Shown one piece after another: positions 1-11,552 of a stretch of DNA of 64,000 nucleotides. The position numbers were made by a program, and so were the translations under genes. Origin of the DNA: Mucor mucedo (Eukaryota; Mucoromycota; Mucoromycetes; Mucorales; Mucoraceae). The DNA is taken from the NCBI RefSeq assembly GCF_025094135.1, contig NW_026252488.1, positions 1 through 64,000 of the forward strand, given 5' to 3'. Numbering within the stretch: the first letter of the stretch is position 1; each line of letters opens with the position of its first letter. The notes beneath the pieces are model-generated. The model saw only the letters and a program-made list of their open reading frames with translations, was not told where the DNA came from and did no database searches.

Positions 1-2205
1 CTTTATGCTTCGAAGGACCTCCATAGAAGAGCTTAATGGGGCTCCGTCTTCAGACAAGGTCATAGAAGCTCGATGATGATCAACGGGAATAAGATTTTGT
101 TGCTGTAATCTTGCGGCGGGTATAGAAAATTGGTTTGGTTTTTGTGAGACGATTTCGTTTGGCACTTGTCCCTGACCAACGTATTCTGTGGTTGGTGTAA
201 CTAGAAGGACCTTAGAATTCCGGAAAGATTCACGGGGACTACGTGAACCGTGTGTAGCTCCAACCGTTCCATCATCTCGATTATTGACTTCTTCCAGAAT
301 CCCTGTTACAACATGATCGGAATCGCCTATTTCAGATCGTCTGGCAAATGATGTTTGTGTACTCATTCCTCCTGTCCATGCTTTCGACGTACGTTTATTG
401 CTGGGATTAGCCACATTATTGTAATTGGTGGAGGTTGTATAGTATCCTTGATCGTGACGATTTTCATCATCATCATCATCCTCGTCGTCGTTTGTATTGT
501 AATATCCACCCGCATTATAATAATATGGATTATCATTTTGTTGTACTTGTTTTAATTCGTGATGTTGAATGTTTTCGGAAAATCCATCACCCATGACCGA
601 TTCTTTTTCTCTGCGTCTTTTTCTAATTAAGAAGAAAATAATGGCAGCAATTGCTAATAGGCCAACTGCGGCGCCTACAGCAGCACCAACAATAGCGCCT
701 GTGCTCATAGAACCGTTATTACGTGTATTGTTGTTGCCACCGGGAACATTGGTTGCCGGATTGGTGGTGTTTATTGTAGGTATAATATCTATCGGATATC
801 CAGTGGTAGGTACACGTGTCCAACTCCATTTTAATACATCGAGTACATACATGTTTGAATCATTTGTTGCACTCACACCCCAACCTCCGTACATATAGAT
901 CTTTTTATTTGCATCATCATAAACAGATGAGTGACCTAGTATGTAAAAGTGATAAAAAGAGATCAGCAAAAAGAGAAAATATATAAGCATATGAAGACAA
1001 AAAAAAAAAGTGTGCAATTACCCATGCGTAAATTGGGACCTTGAGAAGCATTAGCGATATCCATTCTTTGCCAGGCAAGAGTGGGGTAATTTGTAGCGTT
1101 TAAAATCCAAACATCGCTATCAGCGGGCTGTGTGGTTCCGCCTCCATAAACAATCATAATATCATCTAGACAATTGGCGGTGTGAAGTCTTCTAGCACCT
1201 GGGGCTGCAGATCCTGCTACAGTAGTAATTCCTTGTACATCCCATACCTTTGTGTCTAAACGATATAAATTGACAGCCTATGGAAAGAAAAAATAATTAT
1301 TTTTAAACAGTGTGGCTATATATAGTAAAATAAATAAAATTACATTCGTCACATCAGTTGTGCTTCCAGTGGAGGTTCCACCGAATGTAACCAAACAATT
1401 TGCTTTTTTCAAATAACATGTTGAATGTCCCGTTAAGCCTAAGCCATTTGAACCAGGCGACCATTGAAAACTATTGGTATCTATCAGCGACAAGGTATTT
1501 TGTACTGCATTTGAATTAGGGAAACCATTTGCATCTACTGATAAACCTCCATATGTATAGATTGTATTGTTGATTGTGGTCATTGAATAACCAACTGTTC
1601 TGGCAGACGCTTGATAATCTAAGTTACAAAAAAAAAAAGGGAAAACAATGAGGACATACGAAAAGAGGCAATATGGGTATGTAACACATTACTTGTGGTT
1701 GGAAAGCTCCATGACCAGCTATTTATATCTAATTTTTGTAAAATACCCGTCGCCAATCCCCCGCTTGTATTACTGACTAGTGCTGCAATCTGTCCTTGAC
1801 TAGGTAAGTTGGTTGCTTTGAAATAGACTTGAGGTAGCATTGTAACCCCGCCTTGTATCTGCGTGGTTGGATTATACCATGAACCGTTACGAATATCCCA
1901 AACCCATAGTCCAGTCGATCCTAGCAGTTGTGATGCCATACTGGCAGTTATATCTTCGGAACCCCCATAAACAATCACATAAGGATATTCATATACTGTT
2001 TGTTGTCATTTTTATTTTTATTTATTTTTGCCCAAAATAATAAATAATAAGAACAATAAATTTATTAATAGTTTTCCGTACCTGAAGCATGTCCTGCTTT
2101 CCATGGTACATTGGTTTGAATTGAGCCAATGCCAACATTTGATTGTGCATGTATTACTGTCAAAGAAGCAACGAATAATACTATCACACTTTTTATTCGA
2201 GGCAT
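1..2205 (-). CDS. Kelch-repeat type I membrane protein (3' end outside window)
   Basis: Spliced model, minus strand: exons 2205-2082, 1995-1693, 1618-1344, 1277-1022 and 935 to beyond base 1. The N-terminus (MPRIKSVIVLFVASLTVIHA) is a clear signal peptide. It is followed by kelch-type blades with paired glycines (VIVYGGS, YTYGGLS, VTFGGTS, IVYGGGT, MYGGWG) and W/Y positions typical of galactose-oxidase-like beta-propellers. After a Pro/Thr/Asn linker comes a Gly/Ala-rich transmembrane helix (about 715-640), an RKRRREK stop-transfer, and a cytoplasmic tail of at least 200 residues with an acidic run near 470-490. The topology is therefore an extracellular propeller with a cytosolic tail, like other fungal kelch membrane proteins. 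Ligand and role are unknown. All four introns keep frame. The tail is still open at base 1, so the C-terminus is missing from the window. Confidence 0.85.
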
Positions 2206-3079
2206 TATTTTATTACAAATTTTAAGAATGAAGAGAGAGAAAGAAAAGAGAAAAATATAAATATAAAAAAAGAGCTTATTTCAATTCAACAGAAGGGGGT
2301 GCGTGAATGTGCGGGCAGGTGGGATAGTGTGGGCTGCGAGCAAAGGTTTTGGAAGGGACCGCGCTATTTTTGTAAGTCCGCTATACAGCTTTAAATTACC
2401 AATGGAACTTGTCGTTGCGCATGAGCTAAAGCAGAAAAAGGACTTACATTATCCCATAAGTACCGTTAACTATTTGGGGACTAAATTATTGGCATAAAAA
2501 TTTACAGGAAATATGTTCTAGTAAACAACAAAGCTATTGCTTCTATTAACGCTTACCAAAAGTGGTTTTATCTGATAAAATAATATTATTTACACATGTT
2601 AAGGGAATGCATGTAAAGTATAGACTCTATGATGTAATAAAATTTTAGGGTGAGCTCAATTCGTTTAATACCACAAGCTACCGATAGAGTATTGAGGATT
2701 GTACGGAACTACTACTTAATTTAATAATAAATAATATAAAGTGTATATTGTATCTACGCTATTTTCAAATTATTCGTGCAGAGCAGGGGGGAAATCGTTG
2801 AAGTTCACAAAAGGATTTTGATCATGAATAGAAGAAAAATTAGCTTAATAATAATTGAACGAAATAAAAGTAAAGTATTTTTATAATCCATACATTCATT
2901 ACATATATGCATTCAAGGGAAATCATCGGATGTTAAAAAAAAAAGAGATATATAGACGATCTTCTCCTTTCGACTAAACTTCTTTTTCTTTCAGTTTTTG
3001 ATTCTCTTCGACTTTTTGGGTAAGTTGTGAATGTTATTTTAGAAACAAACTTTCTTATACTACCGTTATATAGGTTATA
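2206..3079. other. AT-rich intergenic, no gene seen
   Basis: This is the upstream region of the kelch gene. A 64-codon open frame at 2303-2497 has no recognisable domain, and no tRNA-like or repeated structure was seen. Confidence 0.5.
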
Positions 3080-4545
3080 TAGTGTATCATAGATGTGGCA
3101 TCTCTCCCGACAAAAGACGGGATTATCGCAGTAAAATCGTCATTTACTGGCATCTGTTGGAAGCAGTCATTTTTGACAAGATTACACAATTTGTTAGAGT
3201 TGTTCATACTACTGCAAAGCATGGATATTATTTTTTTCAAGTTTATATTCCTCAATGAATCGCAAGCAGACCCTCAATGTGACCTCAAAGAATATATCAA
3301 TAAAGAATATTTTGCTGGAGTATGGCTTTCTCTAGTAGGCTATACACAGGGAAATGATCGTGCAGAAAAAGTTATACAAGTATCGTAATTATATTAGCCG
3401 CTACTTACCAATCTATCTGAATATCACAAACCATCAAAGTCTCAGACTAAAGTATGCTCAGCAGTTTTCTCTGATCGAAGGAAAAAAAATATATATTTGT
3501 CGTATATCAATAACATCAGCATGAGATTTGGTCAACATTTTAGACATGCAATCAATATTTTACTGAACGTCAAGCAAGGAAGGGTGGAAATGAAGCAATT
3601 TATTCTAGAACAAGGCGTCGACCCCAAAAACATTGAAGATCTTATTTTTCAAGATGCAACTCAGACCGCAAAAAATCAACATACGTCCTACAAACATGGC
3701 TTTACTGCCACAAAATTCACGGGTAGAAATAAATGCATAAAACGCGTTAAAGCCTGTTTCGAGTTCGTATGACTCATCGTATTCTTTTAGAAAACACAGT
3801 ATCTATTATGATGTAAAAGCGCAACCTGAAAATCACTTTATGGCCTTTGTTCAACTAGCTCGCCTACTCGAAACATTAGGCTTATCCCCTTTTCGTTACT
3901 TCCCTCTCCGTCGTTCATGGTCACCTGGTTAAGTACAAATTGATTGTAAGATTATTTGTCAAAACATTCTAAATATCAAATGGTCAGGTAATATTGATAA
4001 GCTGGATTACTGGAAGCAAGTGGTTGACCTAAATGCGAAACCTTTTAAAGCTCAAGAAGAGAACAAGCTCCTTAGGATTTGTGGTACCATTCAGACAGAC
4101 GGTGTTGTTGTTACAGTTTTTAAGAAAAGATTAGACAAGCAGATGAGAAATTCGAGTATATCAGTGATTTAAGCGCTCAAGAACATAAAGCTATGAATGG
4201 TCGAGTGTTGCTATTGATCCCGGAAGAAGAGACCTTTTGTTTTGTGCCGATGAAAAATCTACTGTGGAAATCCCTACTAAGTTTCGATATACTAAGCAGG
4301 ACCAGACAATCCAAAACGTATCGTAATATTCTACAAGCAATGAAGTTGAACAATCCCGCTGTTTATCAAGCCGAGAATATTCTTGCGTAAAACCAAAGCA
4401 TCTCACTGGAAATCGAGGGTTACCGTTGTTTTCTCGAACGTCCAGGCCAGAATTACGCTGTCCTCGACAATTTCAATGGGTACAAAGGAAGAAAATAAGA
4501 AAGTTTATGCTAATTGGAAATATGAAGAAAACATTTATAGATGTT
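3080..4545 (+). pseudogene. Decayed Fanzor (eukaryotic TnpB-like) nuclease relic
   Basis: Fragments in shifting frames follow the order of a Fanzor protein. They are an N-terminal helical part (3095-3388), a segment at 3497-3700 (FGQHFRHAINILLNVKQGR), a block at 3810-4130 containing FMAFVQLARLLETLGLSPF, FPLRRSWSPG and the TDGV motif, then YISDLSAQEHKAMNGR leading into SSVAIDPGRRDLLF. The last matches the RuvC-I motif; its Asp codon is 4216-4218. Breaks visible in the DNA are an in-frame TAA at 3930-3932, a frame change between about 4110 and 4160, another after about 4330, and several upstream. The homology fades after about 4530, before any RuvC-II Glu, zinc ribbon or RuvC-III Asp, so the gene is both frameshifted and 3'-truncated. 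No terminal inverted repeats were recognised. Family assignment is from motif order, not a search. Confidence 0.72.
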
Positions 4546-5621
4546 GACTTTTATTTCTATTTTTTACAACAAAATTGTATCATATATAAAGGGACAAAGT
4601 AATTTTTTATTAGTATATACGTATTGTGAAGAACGAAAGAGAAAGAAACTTTTGTCAACTTTTGCCAGCACTTCACAGTAATAAAAAAAAATGCGACCAT
4701 ATAATGTAGTTTTATCGTACCATGAAACTGTTCAAAAAACATTTTGAATTGAAGATTAAAACTTACTTCTCCAAATTATGTCTAATAATAATATATACAT
4801 AAACTTAGCAGGTGTCTGTTGAATAACCGGCTATTAGATATGTAAAGCTAACTGAAACATAAACTAACATGATGGCTCTTTTAGAGGCGACAAACCCGAT
4901 TATGTAACTATTTTTAATGATATTATCAGGACATGTTAAAAGTATTATTCCGAGTAATACAACAGCATAAACAATGATTATACAGGAATATTGTCTCGAT
5001 AGTAATACCAAATATATAACAATAGTTAAGACAAATTTCCTTAAAATAAACTAAGTCTGCTTGTAGAAAGCATAAAACTACCAACCATTATAACCATGAC
5101 AAGATCGATTTTTAGCAATAGAAATTTTTTGGGGGTCCTTCTGTAGTTTCTGGTATTCTTATGTAGATCCCTACCTTTTACGTATATATTCCTATAAAAA
5201 ACTCACTTCGAAACGGAAAGTTCGTTCTGTGAAGGTAACAGTAATTTAAGAGACGAGAAAGGGTAGGTGAATTTCGCCTTTTAAGCAATAACGAATTCAG
5301 TACTTCTAAGTAACAACACTTGTTTTTTGTAAAACAAAATGTTCTGACTACTTTTACTCGTGTTTGCAATACTTGCACGAATAAAAGCAATATCTCTCTA
5401 TCCACGCTCTTGTTCCAATTGTCAAACCTTGCTATAGAATAGAAGTACCGATGTCGCTAATAACATGTGGGACATCTGTCAACCTATTTGGTCATATTTT
5501 GTAAACAGCTAACTCAACAATAACAACTTTATTTTTCGAATATGGTGTGCCTTAGCACTAAAGAGTTGGGTAAGTCATAAGAAACAAACGGATGCTTAAT
5601 ATAATTACAAAAAACATGTAG
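4546..5621. other. Intergenic, no gene seen
   Basis: AT-rich sequence downstream of the Fanzor relic and of the HMG-box gene. The open frames here (for example 4805-5011 and 5178-5405, minus) lack domains or coding texture. Confidence 0.5.
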
Positions 5622-7366
5622 TTAATCTTTGCGGTTTTTCGATCCTCTACGTTCCTCCTCTTCCGCTAAATAAGCTTCCATCTTTAATTTTGCTGTCATT
5701 CGCTTTGTTTCTGCATTCAAATAAGCTCTTTTTCTAATTATCTTGTGGTACACTTCGGGATATTTTTCAATGTACTCCTCCTTCAATCTTTTGTGTTCAT
5801 CCTGATATTTCTTTTTTTCCTCCTATCATGTATTTAAGTTAGACTTCCAATGAAGCTTAATGTATCGATATATGCTAATAACGTACTTTTGGTAATTCCT
5901 TCCATTCTTTGGCCAGTAATCTCGTGACTTCGACTAGTGGCTGGCCTTTATATTTTTCCAAATGGGCGTTCTTAAAAAGAAAAAATGAATTTGCTGGTAT
6001 TTTGGGTATAGTCGGCTCCTTTCTGACTAAATTTGCTTTCATACGTGCATTTTCGATAAACGCAGCTTTTGTTTCCTGTATACAAACTGCTATGTAAATA
6101 ATATGGGGGTGGGGCTATCCTTTTTAAAGTTAACTACTTACTGGATCCATTTCATCATAACCCTTTTTAACAAGTGTGCTCAATTGTCTGCCGTCAATAT
6201 CGGGATTTAATTCTCTAAGTCTGGCACGATGTTGTTGGTTGTATAAGATATAGGGATTGTAACGATTGGTAGGTTTTGGAACGTAATCCATCTTATTGAA
6301 ACTACCTGTTGGCATATCTCTTGGTACATGTTCTTTCTTTCTTTTATCCGAGACAGCTTGACCTGATTTATAAAAGCCTGCCTGCCTCTTTTTGGCCGCT
6401 CTCTTCTTTTTAGGAGGAAGAAGCTCATCATCTGTAATATCTGCATCTGATAATAACGTCTCTGTTGTTATAGGTTCTACAAATTCGTCACTGTCACTGT
6501 CATCAAATAAATTATCTGAAAAGGCATCATCATCACTATCATCATTGTCTTTCAACTTTCTTTTAGAATCCCTTTTTATGCTACTAGTAAGTGGCTCATC
6601 CTTATTTTGAGAAGTAGAATGATCTTCACCCTCTGAATCAGACCAATTGAAGCTATCAGGTACAGATTTTTTTGCAAGTACTCTTTCTTTCGCTTTTCTA
6701 GGAGGGTTTATGGCTTTTTTTTCATTTGTGGAGAGTGGTAATGATGTTGTTTCTTCCTCTGAATCCGATCCAAACAACTTTCCAATGGGACGTACGACTT
6801 CCTCTGAACGTTTTTTGTCTTCGGAATCGATGTTTTTGATAGTTGATATATGATTGCTTGAAGTACTGGGTGTTTCGTCTTCTGAGTCAGATAGGACGAG
6901 AGCAGACCTCTGTTTGTTAAAGAACGAAGTTATTTTGGGTGAACTAGAAGGTTTTGTTCGAGCTTCGCTTTTATCGTCATCGTCAGATAAGCCCAACATG
7001 AATTCGTGTTTTTTTGGCGTCAATAGTGGTTCCTCTGATATGGAAGATGCTTTCTTTGGTGTTGATGGTACTGAGGATACTTTTGTTGAGATGAGAGGTG
7101 ATTTTATTGCTGTTGAGGGCAATTCGTTTGTTGCTGTTGAAGGTAATTCGTTTGTTGTCGATGAATCTTCACTTGATGCAGACGGGCTATAAATTGAAAA
7201 GCAATTTTTGCAACTGATTTATAAAGTAAATAGATGACATCAGTGATTAGATTTGTCATTACTATCCCTCCTCCCCCTTTGAACTGGATTTACCGTACAT
7301 TACAATACCAGATTTTGTTGCTCGTTCTGATTCATGTTCGCATTTAGGGCATGTTGACTTAAACAT
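5622..7366 (-). CDS. Tandem HMG-box protein with acidic Ser-rich N-terminal region
   Basis: Exons 7366-7299, 7186-6142, 6075-5887 and 5822-5622 give a 500-residue protein. It starts with a short Cys-containing segment (TCPKCEHE). A long low-complexity region follows, with repeated acidic serine patches (LSDSEDE, GSDSEEE, WSDSEGED, DDSDDD) that resemble CK2 sites, interspersed with Lys-rich runs. The C-terminal third holds two HMG-box-like units: one from about residue 330 (NPYILYNQQHRARLRELNPD) and a better one from about 394 (NSFFLFKNAHLEKYKGQ ... LAKEWKELPKEEKKKYQDEH). HMG boxes bend or bind DNA; with the acidic region this suggests a nuclear chromatin factor, although a mitochondrial role is not excluded. 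The first intron (GTACGG donor) is the least certain. It shares a 364-bp divergent promoter with the phospholipase gene. Confidence 0.8.
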
Positions 7367-7457
7367 GGCTTATACAGTGCGGCCAGCTAAATTGTGTCCG
7401 TTGTGAAAATTGAAAAAAAAAAAAAAAGACAAAAAAATTCATCGCGCGCGCAACGCG

Positions 7458-7488
<31 letters not shown>

Positions 7489-7730
7489 CCCGCCGGATTT
7501 ATATACAATCGGTAAAATGATTAAGAACCAATGAAATGCATTTGACATTTTGCAAGAAACTGAAATTGCGACATGACATCACATTTGGCTCATTCAGCAG
7601 CCAAAAAGAAACACTGCCCAAATATAGATAACTGCGTCGCCCCTCATAAATATCTGTTTGGTTAATTTTGAAATATATTTTCTTTCTTTTTTCTTCTCTT
7701 CTTCTCTTCACACATATATTAAAAAAAAAA
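7367..7730. promoter_or_regulatory. Shared divergent promoter with long oligo(dA) and oligo(dT) tracts
   Basis: Only 364 bp separate the start codons of the HMG-box gene (minus) and the DDHD phospholipase gene (plus). The interval holds an A-rich tract near 7410-7430, a CG-rich dozen bases (7442-7457, unusual for this AT-rich DNA) and an uninterrupted T29 run at 7458-7486. A pyrimidine-rich stretch (7680-7710) precedes the plus-strand ATG. Long dA:dT tracts are known to exclude nucleosomes; that this one sets the bidirectional promoter is inference. Confidence 0.5.
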
Positions 7731-10142
7731 ATGTTTTTTGAAGCAACTTATGTACCCTCCCCACCTTTATCCATTGCCAGTATAGGTAGAAAGAAAGAAA
7801 AGTTGAAATTGCTTGTAAAGATATCTTATTGTTTTCGCTTGTAGATGATGACGCTGAGACACATGTTGAAGTACCAGAGCCCGATGTTGAACCTGCTTCA
7901 GATAAACCAGTTGATCACTTAATCTTTGTTATTCATGTAAGTCAAAAGCAATAAAAGTCCTTTGAGTGATGGAATTAACCTAGTAGATATATATATATAT
8001 ATATATATAAAATCAATTTTATGATAGGGAATTGGACAGGTAATGACATTTTTTTTTCAAGGTCAGAAAGTCATACAACTAACATGTGAAGATGTATTTG
8101 TAGCAAACTGAACAATATGGTCATTTTTACGAACACAGTAAGTGATACACAACACAAACAGAAATGTTCTGCATATTGATTTTTAACGCCCGGCAATTTT
8201 ATTTTATTTTTTAGTTGAGAACTTACAAGAAACGACCCGTCAAGTATTACAAGCCAAGGTCCCTGATCATAATGTGCGTATTGAACTTATACCCATTGAA
8301 TGGCATCGACATATTCATGAACAAGTCGATCCCATCATTAACAAAATTACCTTAAAATCGATACCCACTGTCCGACTGATTGAAAATGATTACCTTGCGG
8401 ATGTCCTGTTCTATTTTTCCAAGGACAGAGGACAAAATATTGTGGATAATGTCACTGGTTTATTTAACACTTCCTATCACAACTTTAAGGAAAAACATCC
8501 CAGCTTTGATGGTAAAATCATCATTCTAGGCTATTCTTTAGGAGGAGTTATTGTCTGGGATATTTTATCCCATCAACGATCGCCTGCCAACGACGAGGAA
8601 TTAGCCATGTACAAGAAATTGGATATAAACTTTTCCGCATTGGATTTCAAGCCGGATTTCTTTTATGGCTTAGGATCTCCTTTAGGTGCTGTTTTAACCT
8701 TTCGAGGTCAGGATCCCGTGCTTTATCATCCAGATAACGATATTCAGTTTGAAAATGTGTTTCATCCATTCGACCCTATCGTAAGTCTTTTTTTTTCTTG
8801 TACATGCTTATCTTTTGTTTGTTCTCATACAGCTTGATACTAATGTATACAACAGGGTTACCGCTTTGAGCCCTTGTTTAATGACTACTTTACAGATAAA
8901 CCTGCAGTTCTGATTGAACGATCTGCACCGTTCGGTCCTTCCTTTTCATTCCCTTCCATGCCCTCTTTTCCTCTTTCGGCAGGCTTCATGTCGTTCTTTT
9001 CTTGGAAAGGTGAAGACAAGGCGGCTAAAACCATCTTTAATGCCACATCAGAGGCAGCCAAAGCCAATATACCGGAGAATGAAAATACGCAGGAGGAGAC
9101 AGAGCCCACCTCTGGTACAAATGAACGAGGGTTAAGCTCACCGATCGAACAACAAACGGGTTTCATGTCATCTCTCATGGGTTACTTTTCAAAGGGTGGT
9201 GGTACAAAGCAAAAGCAAGATAGTCAAGTAGATGGTGGTACAAAAGATGATATGGGTATTATTACTTGGGATCCGCTAAGAGAGCAAACAAGAGAACAAT
9301 TATTGGCTTTAAGAGATGATCTAGACCGTACATTAAATACAACATCGATGGATAATTTGACGAGAAATAAGCGACCTCCTATGCGTATTCGAAGCAAGAC
9401 ATTTAATGTAACGGAAGAAAATAGTTTATATTCGTCTTCATTGGAACAAAATTCAGATGGCTCTGTGCTCGATAAAACAGTGACAAGTCGTACAAGTAGC
9501 ACCAGTAGTATCAAAGAAGCTACGGAACGCATTCCACTTCGTAAGACAATGACAGAAAATCCCAAACGTCAACATTTAGTAGAAGTGCTTGGTATTGACG
9601 GTGTACGAGTTGATTCATTTGAAAGAGCAAGAGTGAATTTCGACAAACATGAAGAAAAGGAGAGCAACCCGTCCGAAGAAAAGAAAGATGATGATTTGAA
9701 TGGCAGTGGTGGAGATAACCTTTGGTTGGATTTAAATAATGAATTGAATAAACCAGGACCAGCCATTACAAGTCCAGGTGAATCTCGGGCCGATGTGGCA
9801 CAAGATGCAACAATTCCAAAAGAAAGCAACAATAAAGAAAAGGAGAATTTGGAGCAGGAAGAAATCAATAAACTTCCTGGCCAATGTCGCATGGATTATG
9901 TCTTGCAGCCCGATAGTGTCATGTCTATGATTGCCAATGAATATCTCATTGGTTTACGTGCTCACTTCTCTTACTGGACAAATAAAGATCTTTTGTGGCA
10001 TATGTTGCGTCGAATTGAAAATCTGAAAGTACCATCGGACGAAATTAAAAATCCTTCTGTTTCAACAAGTGATAAAACTGCTGCTGTCGTTAGTATTGAT
10101 GAAAGAAACATACAAAAGAAGCAAAAACCAGTAAAAAAGTAA
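7731..10142 (+). CDS. DDHD-domain phospholipase (phosphatidic acid-preferring PLA1 family)
   Basis: Exons 7731-7785, 7845-7936, 8028-8039, 8104-8137, 8215-8780 and 8856-10142 give 681 residues. The lipase core starts almost at the N-terminus: HLIFVIHGIGQ (the HGIGQ is assembled across a 12-nt exon), then a serine-hydrolase nucleophile elbow GYSLGG with Ser near residue 172. Next comes the FYGLGSPLG strand, then HPFDPIGYRFEPLF. After a long disordered Ser/Glu-rich insert, the C-terminal part (CRMDYVLQPDSV ... HFSYWTNKDLLWHML) carries the Asp and His of the DDHD domain. The family hydrolyses phosphatidic acid and other phospholipids on membranes of the secretory pathway or mitochondria. The N-terminal domain found in many relatives is absent. 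A pyrimidine-rich leader precedes the chosen ATG, and all splice phases agree. Confidence 0.9.
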
Positions 10143-10292
10143 AAGAAAAGTATATATTCGTTTTATTATATATGTATATGAGTTATGTATAAATTGATAA
10201 AGGGAAAATGGAGATGGGGTGAAGCATTTTTAAGAAGGGTAATACCACGATGATGGATTACTAGTCAACATGTGTACATCTTTAATAAATAG

Positions 10293-11552
10293 TTAGTCTC
10301 CCTTTGTCTGCATGATATATATATTTATATATATAAGCTTACCTTGTGGTTCGGATGAGCTAATCATCATATCCTCCATGGCAAAATTAAAAATATTATC
10401 GCATGAATTTAAAGAAGAACAAGAAGTAGCTGATGTTGTATTGGAGCTACTATTAGAAGTAGTAGAACTCGAAGGTTGTATATTTACAGGGAACCCTAGA
10501 TTGCTCACAAGAGAGGATGACCGACTACTGGATGCAGGTGATGTGTGATTATCCATCAATTTATCAGGAAACATCAAATGACTTGAAGGGGCACCTGTGA
10601 AAAGATTTTGCATGTGTTGGTTATGATCTGTAGTGTTTATATTGTATTCGTTTGCTTCTGGATGATGTTGATCAAATAAAGTCCAGTCCATGCCATGGCC
10701 AGGTGGTGCATTGTCATAGGAACTCATGTCTGTATTGTTATCAAGCATCATACCTTGAAAGTAGAATGAGGATGGATACATATGCTTATTTTCATTGGTA
10801 ATTGTCTTGTTGGAAGAATTTGACAAGGATCGATTCAGTTGCTGTTTGTTGCCATTCTTCTTGTTAGACTTGGATACCTTTTTATCCTGTTTAGGTGAGG
10901 CTTGGTGTGTAGCGGACGCCGCCAAAGTTGATGTAGTTGTACCACTCGTATTTGCAGCAGTAGTAGTATTGCTAGTAGCAGAAGATGTTGCTGCTGCTGC
11001 CGCTGTTGCTGCTGCTGCTTGCGCCGCTGCTCTTTTACCTCTTGATATACGTTGTTCTCCTCGAAGACGTAATTGAGCCAAGATGGATCTGGAATCTTGC
11101 ACTTCAATTTCAGTTTTAATCATTTTCGAATTTAATTCGTTGGCAGTTTCGTCATCAAAGTTAGAAGGGGAGACAATGGAATGCACCATGGAGCGTTGGT
11201 TTTCAAGGTCAGTCTCGATACGACGTATACGAGCCTCCAGATGAGATAGGTTATCAATGAAAGGGTCGACATTAGTAGGCTGTGTCGTACGAGATCTTCT
11301 AGAGCTTGGATAGGCACAGAGTACACCAGTAGTCAAACATCTTGTACAGTTTGGATGAGCACCATCGCATCGAACCTGCGTTTGTTTTATAGTGAGTTAA
11401 AGTTTATCAGATAATTTTCTTTTTTGTTTGTTATGTACCTTTTTGTGATGACATCTGAAACAAGCAATAGGTGCTCTTGGTCGTTTTGTGGAAGAACGAA
11501 TACGAGTATTGTCCTTGTCATTATTTGGTTTCTTTGCTATAGCAGTAGACAT
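10293..11552 (-). CDS. Zn2Cys6 binuclear-cluster transcription factor
   Basis: Exons 11552-11439 and 11375-10293 encode 398 residues. A complete Zn2Cys6 cluster lies at residues 31-58: Cys31-x2-Cys34-x6-Cys41-x6-Cys48-x2-Cys51-x6-Cys58, with basic residues before and inside it; the single intron cuts between Lys and Val of the second loop. A coiled-coil-like heptad stretch follows (LSHLEARIRRIETDLENQ), as usual for dimerisation. The rest is Ala-, Thr-, Ser- and Asn-rich with no fungal-specific middle-homology domain visible. It acts presumably as a nuclear DNA-binding regulator; targets are unknown. The C-terminus is ambiguous: reading through gives a stop at 10293, while a possible 35-nt intron would change the last residues and stop at 10282. 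The gene ends convergently with the phospholipase gene. Confidence 0.88.

Noticed and set aside
2303..2497. 64-codon plus-strand frame
   Set aside because: No homology or splice partners; composition not distinct from neighbouring non-coding frames.
6392..7192. Plus-strand Ser-rich ORFs opposite the HMG-box gene
   Set aside because: Antisense of acidic Ser/Asp codons; no start context or domain.
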